NCBI RefSeq assembly: GCF_000716715.1
Contig: NZ_JNYJ01000024.1
Coordinates: 166,518-230,517, forward strand
Length of the DNA stretch: 64,000 bases
Direction: 5' to 3'
From: Dactylosporangium aurantiacum
GTDB lineage: Bacteria > Actinomycetota > Actinomycetes > Mycobacteriales > Micromonosporaceae
Part shown: positions 9,343 through 18,326 of the stretch, one piece after another
How the letters are laid out: each line of letters opens with the position of its first letter
How positions within the stretch are numbered: the stretch's first letter is position 1
The notes under the pieces: generated by a model
Databases searched by the model: none
What the model saw: the letters and a program-made list of their open reading frames with translations, nothing else
Told to the model about the DNA's origin: nothing
Made by a program: the position numbers and the translations under genes

Positions 9343-10365
9343 ATGCATCGCTTCGCCGCACGGCTGCGCGCCAGGATGCCCGCCAGGTCCGGCAGCTCCC
9401 GGGTGGACCTGTGGGTCATGGCCGGGTCCGGGATCGCCACCGTCCTGCTCACCCGGTGGTTCCTGGCCACGGCCGGCTACCCGAAGCTCGGCGGCGGCGG
9501 GCTGCACATCGCGCACGTGCTGTGGGGCGGGCTGCTGCTCGCGGCCGGCCTCGGGATCACCCTCACCTTCCACGGGCGGCCGGCCCGGGTGGCCGCGGCC
9601 GTCGCCGGCGGCGCCGGGTTCGGGCTGTTCATCGACGAGGTCGGCAAGTTCGTCACCGAACGCACCGACTACTTCTACCGTCCCGCCGCCGGCATCATCT
9701 ACCTGACGTTCGCGGCGCTGGTCGTCACCCTTGTGCGGTGGCGCGAGCCGGGGCACCGCACCCAGGACGACCGCACCGCGGAGGCGTTGCGGATCGCCCT
9801 CGACGGCGCCGGTACGGGTCTGACCGCGCAACAGCGCGCCACGGCGCTGCGCCTGGCGGAGCCCGGCGGGCGGGCGGTGGACGACGCGGTGGTGGCGCTG
9901 GTCGAGGCGCTGCCGCACCGGGACAGCCCGTGGGCGGGCCGCCGCCGGGCGGTCGCCGAGCTGGCCCGCCGCCTGGTGACCCGCCCGGTCGTCGCGGTCG
10001 CGGTCGCCGGCGTGTACCTACTGCAGGTGCCGCCGCTTGTCGGCGCCCCGATCGAGGCGTTCGCCGGCGACCTGCGGCAGACCCGCGAGCTCGGCGCCAG
10101 CATCGCGATGGTCGCCGCCGCGGCCGTGGCCGCCGCGCTCGCCGTGCGGGCCGGGTTCCTGCTGCGCGCCGACCGGCACCGGGCGCTGCGGCTGCTGCGC
10201 GCCTCGGTGCTGGTCGACCTGCTCGCCGGTCAGGTGTTCAAGTTCACCGCCCTGCAGTTCGACGCGACCGTCGGGCTCGGCCTGTCGGTGCTGCTGCTCG
10301 CGGTGCTGACGGTCGAGCTGCACCGCGCACCCGGCGCCGGGGCGGTGCCGCCCGGCGCCGGGTGA
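9343..10365 (+). CDS. Polytopic membrane protein of unknown function
   Basis: 340 residues, divergent from the HAD-GH65 gene. Two membrane blocks are visible: four hydrophobic segments in the first 130 residues (the third and fourth flank the conserved-looking FIDEVGKFVTERTDYFY), then a soluble Ala/Arg-rich stretch of about 80 residues, then four more segments toward the C-terminus. I do not recognise the family. The acidic/aromatic FIDEVGKF motif in the membrane-proximal region may be functional. ATG at 9343 chosen for the GAGGGTGGGA site just upstream; an in-frame ATG at 9307 is an alternative. It ends 9 bp before the convergent SnoaL-like gene. Confidence 0.7.
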   Translation: MHRFAARLRARMPARSGSSRVDLWVMAGSGIATVLLTRWFLATAGYPKLGGGGLHIAHVLWGGLLLAAGLGITLTFHGRPARVAAAVAGGAGFGLFIDEVGKFVTERTDYFYRPAAGIIYLTFAALVVTLVRWREPGHRTQDDRTAEALRIALDGAGTGLTAQQRATALRLAEPGGRAVDDAVVALVEALPHRDSPWAGRRRAVAELARRLVTRPVVAVAVAGVYLLQVPPLVGAPIEAFAGDLRQTRELGASIAMVAAAAVAAALAVRAGFLLRADRHRALRLLRASVLVDLLAGQVFKFTALQFDATVGLGLSVLLLAVLTVELHRAPGAGAVPPGAG

Positions 10366-10374
10366 CGTCGCCGG

Positions 10375-10830
10375 TCAGGCGGCCGGCGCGCCGCGCAGCA
10401 TGTCGCCCCACCCGGCCTGGATCATGCTGGTGAACCGCCACTCGCCGCCGGTCTTGGCCATCACGTCGACGTAGCGCATGTGCTGCACCTGCGCCCCCGT
10501 GGTGACCGTGCTGTCGGTGATGACGACGGCCAGGTCGGCGTTGAGGAACACCGGCCGGCGGTGGTTGTCCAGCCGGGGGCGCGGCTCGCTGACGGCCATG
10601 CCCATCGCCTGCACGAACGTGTCGCGGTCCCACTGCTGGGTGACGCATTCGCCGGCGGAGTCGTTCGTGGTCACCGTCAGCGGGAACAGCGCCACGTCGG
10701 CCATGCCCTGGACGTCACCGCGCTCGGCGAGCGCGTCGTAGGCGGTGAACCAGTCCAGCAGCCGCGCCACGTCACGGTCCTCGGGCGCGTAGGCGGCGCT
10801 GGTGATGGGGCTCTGGTCGGTCAACGTCAC
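10375..10830 (-). CDS. SnoaL-like/NTF2-fold protein
   Basis: 151 residues with the look of an NTF2-like (SnoaL) alpha+beta cone: N-terminal helices with LLDWFTAYDALAERGD, then beta strands including ADLAVVITDSTVTTG and a C-terminal EWRFTSMIQAGW strand. Such proteins are small cytosolic isomerases, hydrolases or ligand-binding proteins; no catalytic residue set identifies one activity. The GTG at 10830 is used because no in-frame ATG precedes the fold. The GAGGGA just before it lies almost against the start, so initiation may be leaderless or weak. An imperfect 15-bp palindrome sits 18 bp upstream. Confidence 0.7.
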   Translation of the reverse strand: MTLTDQSPITSAAYAPEDRDVARLLDWFTAYDALAERGDVQGMADVALFPLTVTTNDSAGECVTQQWDRDTFVQAMGMAVSEPRPRLDNHRRPVFLNADLAVVITDSTVTTGAQVQHMRYVDVMAKTGGEWRFTSMIQAGWGDMLRGAPAA

Positions 10831-10847
10831 TCCCTCGGGTCAGTTCT

Positions 10848-10862
10848 CTTTACACCGTAGAG
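10848..10862. promoter_or_regulatory. Imperfect palindrome upstream of the SnoaL-like gene
   Basis: CTTTACACCGTAGAG: half-sites CTTTAC and GTAGAG match at 5 of 6 positions around a 3-bp centre, within an AT-richer promoter-like stretch. It resembles TetR-family operators; no TetR gene is adjacent. Confidence 0.35.
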
Positions 10863-10882
10863 AGTAACACACCGGCGCCGCG

Positions 10883-13800
10883 TCAGCCGGTCGGCCCGGG
10901 CGCCTCCGGCTCGCACGCGGTGGGGATCTCGACCGCGAGGCGGGTGCCCCGACCGTGCGGGCTGCTGAGGGTGATCGAGCCGCCGAGCGCCTCGGCGCGG
11001 TCCTTGAGGCCGACCAGGCCGGTGCCGCCGGCGAAGTCCGCGCCGCCGACGCCGTCGTCGCACACCGTGACACGCAGGACGGTGCCGACGACGTCCACGG
11101 TGACCGTGATGGTCGAGGCCTGCGCGTGTTTCGCGGCGTTGGTCAGCGCCTCGGCGACGATGTAGTACGCGCTGACCTCGACCCGCTCGGGCAGCCGCCC
11201 GACGGTGCGGATGCCGAGCTCGACCGGGACCGGTGAGCGGCGGGCTAGCCCGCGCAGGGCCGGCCCGAGCCCGCCCTCGGTGAGCATCCCCGGATGGATG
11301 CCGTGGGCGATCTCGCGGACCTCGTCCGCCGCGGCGGTGGCCGCGGCGACGGCCCGGTCGAGCTGCCGGCCGAGCGCGTCCAGCTGCGGCGGCACGTCCG
11401 CCTGCGCCGTGCGCAGCTGCAGCGCCAGCGCGACCAGCCGCTGCTGGGCGCCGTCGTGCAGGTCCCGTTCGATGCGCCGGCGGGTCTGGTCGGCGGTGGC
11501 CACGATCCGGGCCCGGGAGGTGGTGAGCTCGGCCCGGCTCTCGGCGTTGGCGATACCGGTGGCGAGGAGCTCGTTGAAGCCGGCCAGTCGCTGCTCGGCG
11601 TCCTCGTCCAGCCGATCGCGGCGGGCGGTGGCCACCACGGCACCCCAGAGGCGGCCCTCGACCAGGATCGGGCCGGCGATCACCGACTGGCGTCCGGTGG
11701 AGCCCGGCCGCGAGCGGTAGACGGCGTGGCAGCGCGCGGCGCGGCCGGTGACCTGGACCGCCGCCATGGCCGAGCGCGGGTCGAGTCGCATCCGGGTGCC
11801 GATCGCGGTGTGCGTGATGCCGAAGCCACCCATCACCGTCGCCTCGCCGGCCGCCTCGAACCGGATGACGGCCGTGCTCTCGGCGTCGAAGAGCGCGCCC
11901 ACCTCGTCGGCCACCGCGGCGAAGACGGTGTCCGGACCGGCGCCCCGGGCGACGAGGGTCGCCACCCGCCGCAGCGCCGCCTGTTCGTTCGCGATGCGCC
12001 GGTAGTCGGCGTAGAGGCGGGCGTTGTCCAGGGACACCGCGAGCTGGCCGGCGATGAGCTTGACCGCGTCGAGCCGTTCGACGCTGAACGCGCCGCGGAT
12101 CAGGCGGTTCTCCAGCAGCAGGACCGCCTGCAGGGTGCCGCGGTTGACGATCGGCACGGCCAGCATCGAGCAGCAGCCGAGGCCGGCGAGGTACGGGTCG
12201 CGGGCGAAGCGGTCGTCACGGGTGACGTCGCCGACGACCAGCGGCTCGCGCGCACGCTGGACGTACCGCAGCACGGACAGCGGCACCGCGTGCTCGTCGC
12301 CGGTGACGCGGACCGCGTCGACGCCCCCCGGCGCCGGTAGCAGCCAGTCCTGCCGTTCGCCGCTCCACAGCACCAGCCGCACCTGGGTGGCGCCGGTGAT
12401 CGCGCCGAGCGCCCGGACCAGCTCGGTGTGCAGCCCTTCGACGCGGGTCTGCGAGCTCAGCGCCCGCGACGCGGAGAGGATGCCGAGCAGGTCGATCGTC
12501 CCCGTCGTGACCGAGGAGTGCACGCGGTGCGCGTCGCCGTGCCGGTCGGGCGGCGGGCGCAGGGTCGGGTACGCCCAGTCGAGCTGGTGGACCTTCGCGG
12601 TCGCGCCCCACGCGAGGTACTCCTGACGCGCCTCCAGCAGCAGGCTGTGGCCGGCGTGCTCGACGCCGTGGGCCAGGCAGAAGCGGCCGGCGTGCTCGGA
12701 GATCAGGGCGGCGTGCCACGGCCGCCCGCGCTGGACCGCCTCGTGCCGGGCGGCGTCGAAGGCGAGGGCCGCGACGTGGAAGTCGCCGACCGCCCACGCC
12801 TGCTCGGCCTCCACGAGCCGCACCAGGTGCAGGAAGTTCGCCGGCGCGTCCACGGCACGGTCGGCCAGCCACCGGGTCGCCTCGTCCAGCTCCGCCAGCA
12901 GCGCCCCGCGGTCGTCGCCGTGGCTGTCCCGGGCCTGCCCGGCGAGCGACAGGCCGCGCAGCAGGTACGCCAGCGCGGTCGGGTAGAGGCCCGGGGCCGC
13001 CGGCAGCAGCGGCATCGCCGCCGCCGTGTGTTGCGCGAGGCCGACCGGGTCGCCCAGGACCGCTGCCGCGAACGCCCGGTTGACGTGCGCGTGGAACAGC
13101 GCGAGGGGGTCGCCGGCGTACCGGGCGGTCGCCGCCTCCACGGGCGCGGGAGAGCACTCGCCGCGCAGCACGTCGGCCAGCCACCGGTAGGAGTCCAGCC
13201 ACCAGCCGGACTGCTCGCTGCCGGTCCGGCGCATGAAGGCCAGCCCGGCCTCCACCTCGGCGACGCAGCCGTCCAGCGACGGCGCGGTGTCCAGCAGTCC
13301 CACGACGGTCGCGTAGTAGGTGAAGGCGCCGTGGGTGAGGTCGCCCGCCGCGAGCAGCCCCTCGCGGGCCTGCCGCCCGGTCTCGACGCTGTTCTCGAGC
13401 GGCTCGAACCAGCAGGATCTGAGCGCGTGCAGGAAGCGCACCTGCGCGAGGTCGGCCTCGTAGCCCCGGGCCTCGCCCAGCGCGAGGATCCGTCGCAGCA
13501 CCCGGTACCCGGCGGCGAGGTCGCCGTGCAGCACCGCCACGGTCGCGGCGGCGCCGACCGGTCCGACGAGGGTCGGGCCCGGGCCGTGCTCGAGCCACAT
13601 CCGCAGCGCCTCCAGGCTCAGCCGGCTGTACAGGTCGTAGTGCGCGGCGAGGTAGGCCGCCGTCAGCACCGCGGTCAACAGGTGGGTCGCGGCCAGCAGC
13701 GCGGGGTCGCTGATCTCGGAGCGGGTCAGCTCGTCGGCGCCGCCGGTGCGGTCCAGCCACCGGTACAGCTCGTCGAGCCCGCCGGGTGTCGGATCCTCCG

Positions 13801-16279
13801 CCGGGACGGTGACGCCGAGCTCGCGCAGCGCCGCCACGCCGAGGTCGATCGCCTCCCCGAGCCGGCCGCGGTGGGTCAGGCTGCGGACCTGCACGCCCGT
13901 CGCGTCGGCCCGGTCCATGACACCGGCGGTCAGGCCCTCGATCGCGCGGTACTCCTCGTCGGCCTCCTCCAGGCGGCCCAGGCCGTACAGGGCGGCGTGG
14001 CGGCAGGTGCGCACCTCGACGAGCGTGCCGGTGTCGCCGGGGTCGACCAGCCGCAGCGTCGCGGCCAGCAGCGCGGCCACCACCGCGTGGTCCCCGGCCA
14101 GCTGGGCCTGGCCGGCGGCGCGGCGCAGCAGCCGCACCACCCGGCCCCGCTCCTCGGCGTCGCCGACCGCGTCGACCACCGGCAGGTACTGCTCCGCCGC
14201 GACCATGAACAGCGCCGGGACGGCCGCCAGCCGTCGCGCCGTCGCCAGCCGCAGGGGCCGGCACCGCGGACCCAGCCCGCGCAGGACCACCTCGTGGACG
14301 CGGTCGTGGCGGAACCGCACCGTCGGGCGCGTCCCGGGCTCCAGCACCAGCAGGCCGTCGTCCAGGGCGGGCGCCAGCCGCTGCTCCGCCAGGTCCTCCG
14401 GCACGGCGGTCGCGGTGCGCAGCACGCCGAGCTCGGCCCGCCCGCCCAGGCACGCCATCACCTCCACCAGCTGCCGGGTCGCCGGTGGCAGCGCCCGCAC
14501 CCGCGCGGCGAGCAGCCCGGCGACCTCGGACCGGCCGAGGCGCGCGCGCACGGCCGCCGCGTCCCACTGCCATCCGGCGGCCGAGACGCGCAGCACGCCG
14601 TCGCGGCGCAGCGCGTTGAGCAGCTCCACCGTCTCGTACGGGTTGCCGGAGGTGTACGGGTGGATCAGCTTGCCCAGACCGGTCGCCCGGGCCGGGTCCA
14701 CGTGGAGCATCTCGGCGACCATCGTGACCGTGCCGGACACCGGCAGGTTGCCCAGCCGCAGGTGCCGCACCCCGGGCCGCTCCCGCCACCGCGCCAGCGG
14801 CGCCGCGAGTGTCCGGGCCCCGTCCGCGTCACCCGCGCGGTACGCGCACACCATCAGCAAGCCGTCGAGCCGCTCCGCCTCCAGCAGGAGCTCGATGATC
14901 TCCAGCGGCGACTGGCCCGCCCACTGCAGGTCGTCGACGAACATCACCACGGGGCGTTTCGGGGAGGCGACCGCGCGCATCACGTCCACCGCCAGCCGCT
15001 GCGCCCGCACGTGGGCGGTCAGCGGATCCCCCGGGTCGGGCACCCTGCCCAGCAGCGCGGCGAACTCCGGGGCCACCGCGGCCAGCAGGCCCGCGTTCGG
15101 CCCGACCGCCGCGAGGAGCCGTTCGTGCACCTGCGCCAGCTCGTGCTCCGGCTCGGCCAGCAGCAGCCGGCCCAACGCCTGGTACGCCTGGCGGAGCCCG
15201 TTGAACTCCATGTCCCGCCGGTGCTGGTCGAACTTGCCGGTGACGAACCAGCCGTTGCCGCCGGTCACCACCGGCCGCAGCTCGTCGACCAGCGCGGTCT
15301 TGCCGACGCCCGAGGCCCCGCCGATCAGCACCCCGCGGCACCGCCCGGCCAGCGCCCCCTCGAACGCCTCCTTGAGCACCGCCACCTCCGCGGCGCGCCC
15401 CGCCAGTCGCGACGGCGGCAGCAGCCGCAGCGGCACGTCGTGCTCACCGACCCGCAGCCCGGCGGCGGCACCGGGGCCGCCGGCGCGCACCCGCTCCAGG
15501 TCGGCGAGCAGGCCCTCCGCCGTCTGGTACCGGTTGTCCGGCTCCTTCTCCAGCAGGTGCATGATGATCCTGGACAGCGGCCCCGGCGGCGGCACCGGCA
15601 CCCGGGCCAGGTGGTCGTGCGTGAGGCGCAACGGGTCGCCGGAGCCGAACGGCGGCGCACCCGCGGCCAGCTCGTACAGGGTGGCGCCCAGCGCGTACAG
15701 GTCGGCCCGGTGGTCGATCGACCGGCCGGTGCGCCCGGTCTGCTCCGGCGCCAGGTACGGCAACGTCCCCACGATCTCCGTGTGGTGGGTGAACCTCGGT
15801 CGCAGCTCGGCCAGGAACGAGGCCAGGTCGAAGTCCACGAGGCACGGCGCTCCGGTGCGGGAGACCACGATGTTCGTCGGCGCGATGTCCCGGTGCAGCA
15901 CGCCCCGCCGGTGCATCCCGGCCACCGCCCGGGTCAACGCCACCGCCAGGTCGAGCAGCTCGCCGGCGGGCAGTGGCAGCGCCGTCCCGGTCAGGCTCTC
16001 GCCGCCGACGTCCGCCAGCACGACCGACCCCGGGAACGCCGGCGCGTCCAACAGCTGCGCCACGCCTTCGACGCCGCGCAGCCGCTCGAGGATGGCCGTC
16101 TCGTGCTGCGCCCGCCGCCGCGCCTCCGGCCCCAGTGGCTCCTTGCGGATGACGGTGCCACCACCGCAGACGGGCACCCGGGTCACCCGCGTACGTTCGC
16201 TCTCGTGCACGATGCCCGCCCGAGCCGCCGGACGCCGCGACGCCACCTCCCGTGCCGCCAGATCGCCGCCCGCTCCCAT
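10883..16279 (-). CDS. Giant signalling protein: Ser/Thr kinase - AAA ATPase - TPR-like - GAF - histidine kinase
   Basis: 1798 residues, soluble. Order: protein-kinase fold (about 30-290) with catalytic loop HRDIAPTN (near 130) and metal-binding VDFDLASF; AAA/NACHT-like ATPase (about 295-560) with Walker A GGASGVGKTAL (near 323) and Walker B-like VMFVDDLQWAG; a long helical TPR-like region (about 650-1240); one or two GAF domains (about 1255-1570); a HisKA_3 dimerisation helix RRIERDLHDGAQQR with the phosphoacceptor His near 1605; and an HATPase_c domain (about 1690-1785, CDDGVGG). This multi-sensor kinase architecture is known in actinobacteria and cyanobacteria, where stimuli are mostly unknown. 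No response regulator lies next to it, so its partner is elsewhere. ATG at 16279 has a GGAGGTG site. The DFG motif reads DFD, which usually still permits activity. Confidence 0.88.
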   Translation of the reverse strand: MGAGGDLAAREVASRRPAARAGIVHESERTRVTRVPVCGGGTVIRKEPLGPEARRRAQHETAILERLRGVEGVAQLLDAPAFPGSVVLADVGGESLTGTALPLPAGELLDLAVALTRAVAGMHRRGVLHRDIAPTNIVVSRTGAPCLVDFDLASFLAELRPRFTHHTEIVGTLPYLAPEQTGRTGRSIDHRADLYALGATLYELAAGAPPFGSGDPLRLTHDHLARVPVPPPGPLSRIIMHLLEKEPDNRYQTAEGLLADLERVRAGGPGAAAGLRVGEHDVPLRLLPPSRLAGRAAEVAVLKEAFEGALAGRCRGVLIGGASGVGKTALVDELRPVVTGGNGWFVTGKFDQHRRDMEFNGLRQAYQALGRLLLAEPEHELAQVHERLLAAVGPNAGLLAAVAPEFAALLGRVPDPGDPLTAHVRAQRLAVDVMRAVASPKRPVVMFVDDLQWAGQSPLEIIELLLEAERLDGLLMVCAYRAGDADGARTLAAPLARWRERPGVRHLRLGNLPVSGTVTMVAEMLHVDPARATGLGKLIHPYTSGNPYETVELLNALRRDGVLRVSAAGWQWDAAAVRARLGRSEVAGLLAARVRALPPATRQLVEVMACLGGRAELGVLRTATAVPEDLAEQRLAPALDDGLLVLEPGTRPTVRFRHDRVHEVVLRGLGPRCRPLRLATARRLAAVPALFMVAAEQYLPVVDAVGDAEERGRVVRLLRRAAGQAQLAGDHAVVAALLAATLRLVDPGDTGTLVEVRTCRHAALYGLGRLEEADEEYRAIEGLTAGVMDRADATGVQVRSLTHRGRLGEAIDLGVAALRELGVTVPAEDPTPGGLDELYRWLDRTGGADELTRSEISDPALLAATHLLTAVLTAAYLAAHYDLYSRLSLEALRMWLEHGPGPTLVGPVGAAATVAVLHGDLAAGYRVLRRILALGEARGYEADLAQVRFLHALRSCWFEPLENSVETGRQAREGLLAAGDLTHGAFTYYATVVGLLDTAPSLDGCVAEVEAGLAFMRRTGSEQSGWWLDSYRWLADVLRGECSPAPVEAATARYAGDPLALFHAHVNRAFAAAVLGDPVGLAQHTAAAMPLLPAAPGLYPTALAYLLRGLSLAGQARDSHGDDRGALLAELDEATRWLADRAVDAPANFLHLVRLVEAEQAWAVGDFHVAALAFDAARHEAVQRGRPWHAALISEHAGRFCLAHGVEHAGHSLLLEARQEYLAWGATAKVHQLDWAYPTLRPPPDRHGDAHRVHSSVTTGTIDLLGILSASRALSSQTRVEGLHTELVRALGAITGATQVRLVLWSGERQDWLLPAPGGVDAVRVTGDEHAVPLSVLRYVQRAREPLVVGDVTRDDRFARDPYLAGLGCCSMLAVPIVNRGTLQAVLLLENRLIRGAFSVERLDAVKLIAGQLAVSLDNARLYADYRRIANEQAALRRVATLVARGAGPDTVFAAVADEVGALFDAESTAVIRFEAAGEATVMGGFGITHTAIGTRMRLDPRSAMAAVQVTGRAARCHAVYRSRPGSTGRQSVIAGPILVEGRLWGAVVATARRDRLDEDAEQRLAGFNELLATGIANAESRAELTTSRARIVATADQTRRRIERDLHDGAQQRLVALALQLRTAQADVPPQLDALGRQLDRAVAAATAAADEVREIAHGIHPGMLTEGGLGPALRGLARRSPVPVELGIRTVGRLPERVEVSAYYIVAEALTNAAKHAQASTITVTVDVVGTVLRVTVCDDGVGGADFAGGTGLVGLKDRAEALGGSITLSSPHGRGTRLAVEIPTACEPEAPGPTG

Positions 16280-16460
16280 CCGGCACCTCCGGTTCCGGTA
16301 GGTCTAGTGCCCTGCTTACACCGATTTGACCGCAACGGCGAGCACCTCCGCGGGTGGACCGGGGCCGCCCGGCATCGATCGGCGAGCGTGGTTGCCCACC
16401 GCCCGGCATCGCCGGGACGTCACTCGCCGTGATGGCGCGTTGACGTTGTGGCGCCGACCC

Positions 16461-16528
16461 GCTTGCAAGTGCGCTTGCGGTGGCGCTTGAGGGGTCCCGC
16501 AAGCCGACCGCAAGTGCTCACCAAGTGC
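16461..16528. repeat. Helically phased nested inverted repeat (3 x GCTTG, 3 x CAAGY)
   Basis: GCTTG begins at 16461, 16473 and 16485; its complement CAAGC/CAAGT begins at 16500, 16511 and 16522. The six half-sites pair symmetrically around about 16494 at 11-12 bp spacing. The best single arm is CTTGCGGT (16474-16481) against ACCGCAAG (16507-16514). The array lies 182-249 bp upstream of the giant kinase gene, on the other side of which a 23-codon open frame begins at 16549. It may be a multi-site operator or a structured transcript leader. Confidence 0.5.
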
Positions 16529-16548
16529 GCGCCGGCAGAGTGTGCACC

Positions 16549-16620
16549 ATGACGAACACGACCACGTTCTGGGCCGGCCCGACCTTCACCGCCGCCACCA
16601 CCGACGCCACCGACGCCTGA
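16549..16620 (+). CDS. Possible 23-residue peptide
   Basis: An ATG-initiated frame of 23 codons encodes a Thr/Ala-rich peptide containing FWAGPTF and ending DATDA. It begins 21 bp after the phased repeat array. There is only a weak GGCAGAG upstream and no recognisable peptide-modifying enzyme nearby. It could be a leader peptide or chance. Between 16280 and 16460 I see no gene; it holds the upstream region of the giant kinase. Confidence 0.2.
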   Translation: MTNTTTFWAGPTFTAATTDATDA

Positions 16621-16642
16621 CCCGCGGTCCGGGATCCGGCGC

Positions 16643-17053
16643 TCACCACATCGCGCCGACCGCCGCTGCCAGGGCGACCGCTGACGCCGCGGCACGGACG
16701 CGGTCCACGCGCAGCAGTGCGGTGATCCGTCCGGGATCGTGTCCGGTGCTGAGCCGTGCATGGGCCGGGGCCGCGGCGGCCGCGGTGACCGCGAACGCGA
16801 CCGCGGTCGCGGCCAGCGCCAGCAGCGTCCAGGCGTCCGGGCCGGACCACAGCGCCCATCCCCCGGTCACCACCAGCGCGCCGTAGACACCGACGACGAG
16901 GCCGGTGATCGCCGTGGTGTGGGCGCGGTGCGCGTCCGGCCACTGCGCCGCGGGGACCCTCGCGAGGGCCGGATACACCACCGCCGTGACCGTCGCCTGG
17001 AAGCCGAAGTGGGCGGCGGCCGCCGCCAGCAGGGCCGCCTCAGAGGTCATCAC
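16643..17053 (-). CDS. Small four-helix membrane protein
   Basis: 136 residues with four strongly hydrophobic segments (about 5-25, 48-68, 74-95, 118-134). The loop after the first helix carries YPALARVPAAQWPDAHRAH, a pattern reminiscent of the DUF1772-like class of small membrane proteins, which I cannot assign confidently. Starts: GTG at 17053 or ATG at 17050. No evident operon partner; the next gene upstream is a remnant reading in the same direction. Confidence 0.6.
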   Translation of the reverse strand: MMTSEAALLAAAAAHFGFQATVTAVVYPALARVPAAQWPDAHRAHTTAITGLVVGVYGALVVTGGWALWSGPDAWTLLALAATAVAFAVTAAAAAPAHARLSTGHDPGRITALLRVDRVRAAASAVALAAAVGAMW

Positions 17054-17066
17054 GTCAGCAAGCGAA

Positions 17067-17270
17067 TCACGCCGGACGGGCCGGCCGGGAGACGAACGCC
17101 TCGCTCGCGGGGGCTCCGGCGAGGTCCGCGATGATCTCGGCGGTCTCCTCCGGGTGGGTGATCACGGGCTCGGCGTACGTCGCGATCGGCTGAGCCTTGA
17201 GCCGCGGCCGCAGCCACGCGTGGTCAACGGTCCCTGGATGGTCCTGCGGGCCCGCCGGCCCTCGGACAGC
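17067..17270 (-). pseudogene. Short open remnant, possibly the 3' end of an alpha/beta hydrolase
   Basis: Directly after the ABC permease stop codon the same frame stays open for 67 codons to a TGA at 17067-17069. The C-terminal part, with YAEPVITHPEETAEIIADL, resembles the last helix region of alpha/beta hydrolases (HPEE..EIIADLAG). No start codon with a ribosome site and no catalytic motif is present. It is either a gene fragment or non-coding sequence. Confidence 0.3.
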
Positions 17271-18326
17271 TCAGACCTCGTCCCAGCGGAACCGCCACAC
17301 CGCGATGGCGGACAGCACCACGGCGAAGCCCAGCAGGATGCCCACCTCGGGCAGGACGCTGAGCGGACCCTTGCCGCGCACCATGACGTCCAGCATCGCG
17401 GTGTTCAGGTGCCGCAACGGCAGGATCTCCGCGAATCCCCGCAGCCAGCCGGGGGCGTTGTCGAGCGGGAAGAACGACCCGGACAGGAAGGCCATCGGCA
17501 GCACGATCAGGTTCACCATCACGTTCGCCGCCTCCTCCGTCTTGGCGAGCGCGCCGGCGAGCAGCCCGATCGACAGGAACGACAGCGTGCCGGCGAGGAT
17601 CACCACGATCGACATCCACCAGGCGTCGGCGAGGTGCAGCCCGAAGTACGGCAGGGACGCGACACCGAGGAAGATCGCGGTCTGTAGCAGGGCGACCCCG
17701 AGGCTCACCACGACGCGGGCGGTCACGATCGACGAGGTGCGCACCGGCGACAGCCGCAGGCGGCGCAGGATCTGCTTGCGGCGCCAGTTCACCAGGGTCA
17801 TCGCCGCGCCGAACGTGGCGCCCGTCGCGATCGCCCAACCGAGCAGCCCCGGCGTGACGTACTGGATCGCCTTGAGCGAGGTGTCCTCGACCTGCCGCAT
17901 GTCCAGCGCGACCTTCGGCGGCGCGCCGCCGGACTGCAGCGCGAGCTGGTTGAACACCGACCGGACGGTGGCGGCCCGCACCGTGTCGGCCGCGGAGTAG
18001 TGCACCACCAGCTGGTCGCCGCGCTGCTCGACGGCGGCCGCGATGTCGCCGTCCTTGACCTTCCTGACCGCGGCCGTGGCGTCGTCGGTCCTGGTGATGT
18101 CGAGCACCTTGGACAGTTCGGCCCGATCGTCGCCCTGGACGGCGTCCAGCACGGGCACCGCGCCGATCTGCTCGATCTGGACGCGCGGCGCGCCCTGGTC
18201 CTTGAACAGGCCACCGAACAGCACCAGGAACATGAGCGGGAACAGCACCGTGAAGAACAGCGCCGTACGGTCGCGGACGAAACCGCGCAGCATCGCCTTC
18301 GACAGGCTGGCGAACCCCCGTGTCAT
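17271..18326 (-). CDS. ABC-2 type exporter permease
   Basis: 351 residues. An N-terminal membrane anchor (RDRTALFFTVLFPLMFLVLFG) is followed by a large extracytoplasmic domain (about 50-180) and five further membrane segments, including the ABC-2 signature region with SGSFFPLDNAPGWL. With the adjacent ATPase it should form a half-size exporter of drug or lipid type. Its ATG overlaps the ATPase stop in an ATGA junction, so the two are translationally coupled. Substrate unknown; ABC-2 pairs of this shape often export antibiotics or self-made metabolites. Confidence 0.9.
   Translation of the reverse strand: MTRGFASLSKAMLRGFVRDRTALFFTVLFPLMFLVLFGGLFKDQGAPRVQIEQIGAVPVLDAVQGDDRAELSKVLDITRTDDATAAVRKVKDGDIAAAVEQRGDQLVVHYSAADTVRAATVRSVFNQLALQSGGAPPKVALDMRQVEDTSLKAIQYVTPGLLGWAIATGATFGAAMTLVNWRRKQILRRLRLSPVRTSSIVTARVVVSLGVALLQTAIFLGVASLPYFGLHLADAWWMSIVVILAGTLSFLSIGLLAGALAKTEEAANVMVNLIVLPMAFLSGSFFPLDNAPGWLRGFAEILPLRHLNTAMLDVMVRGKGPLSVLPEVGILLGFAVVLSAIAVWRFRWDEV

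Noticed and set aside
12428..16432. Very long open frame (over 1300 codons) on the plus strand opposite the giant kinase gene
   Set aside because: Its translation is low-complexity Arg/Gln/Pro/Gly-rich with no domain; it is the antisense shadow of a high-GC gene with G/C third positions.
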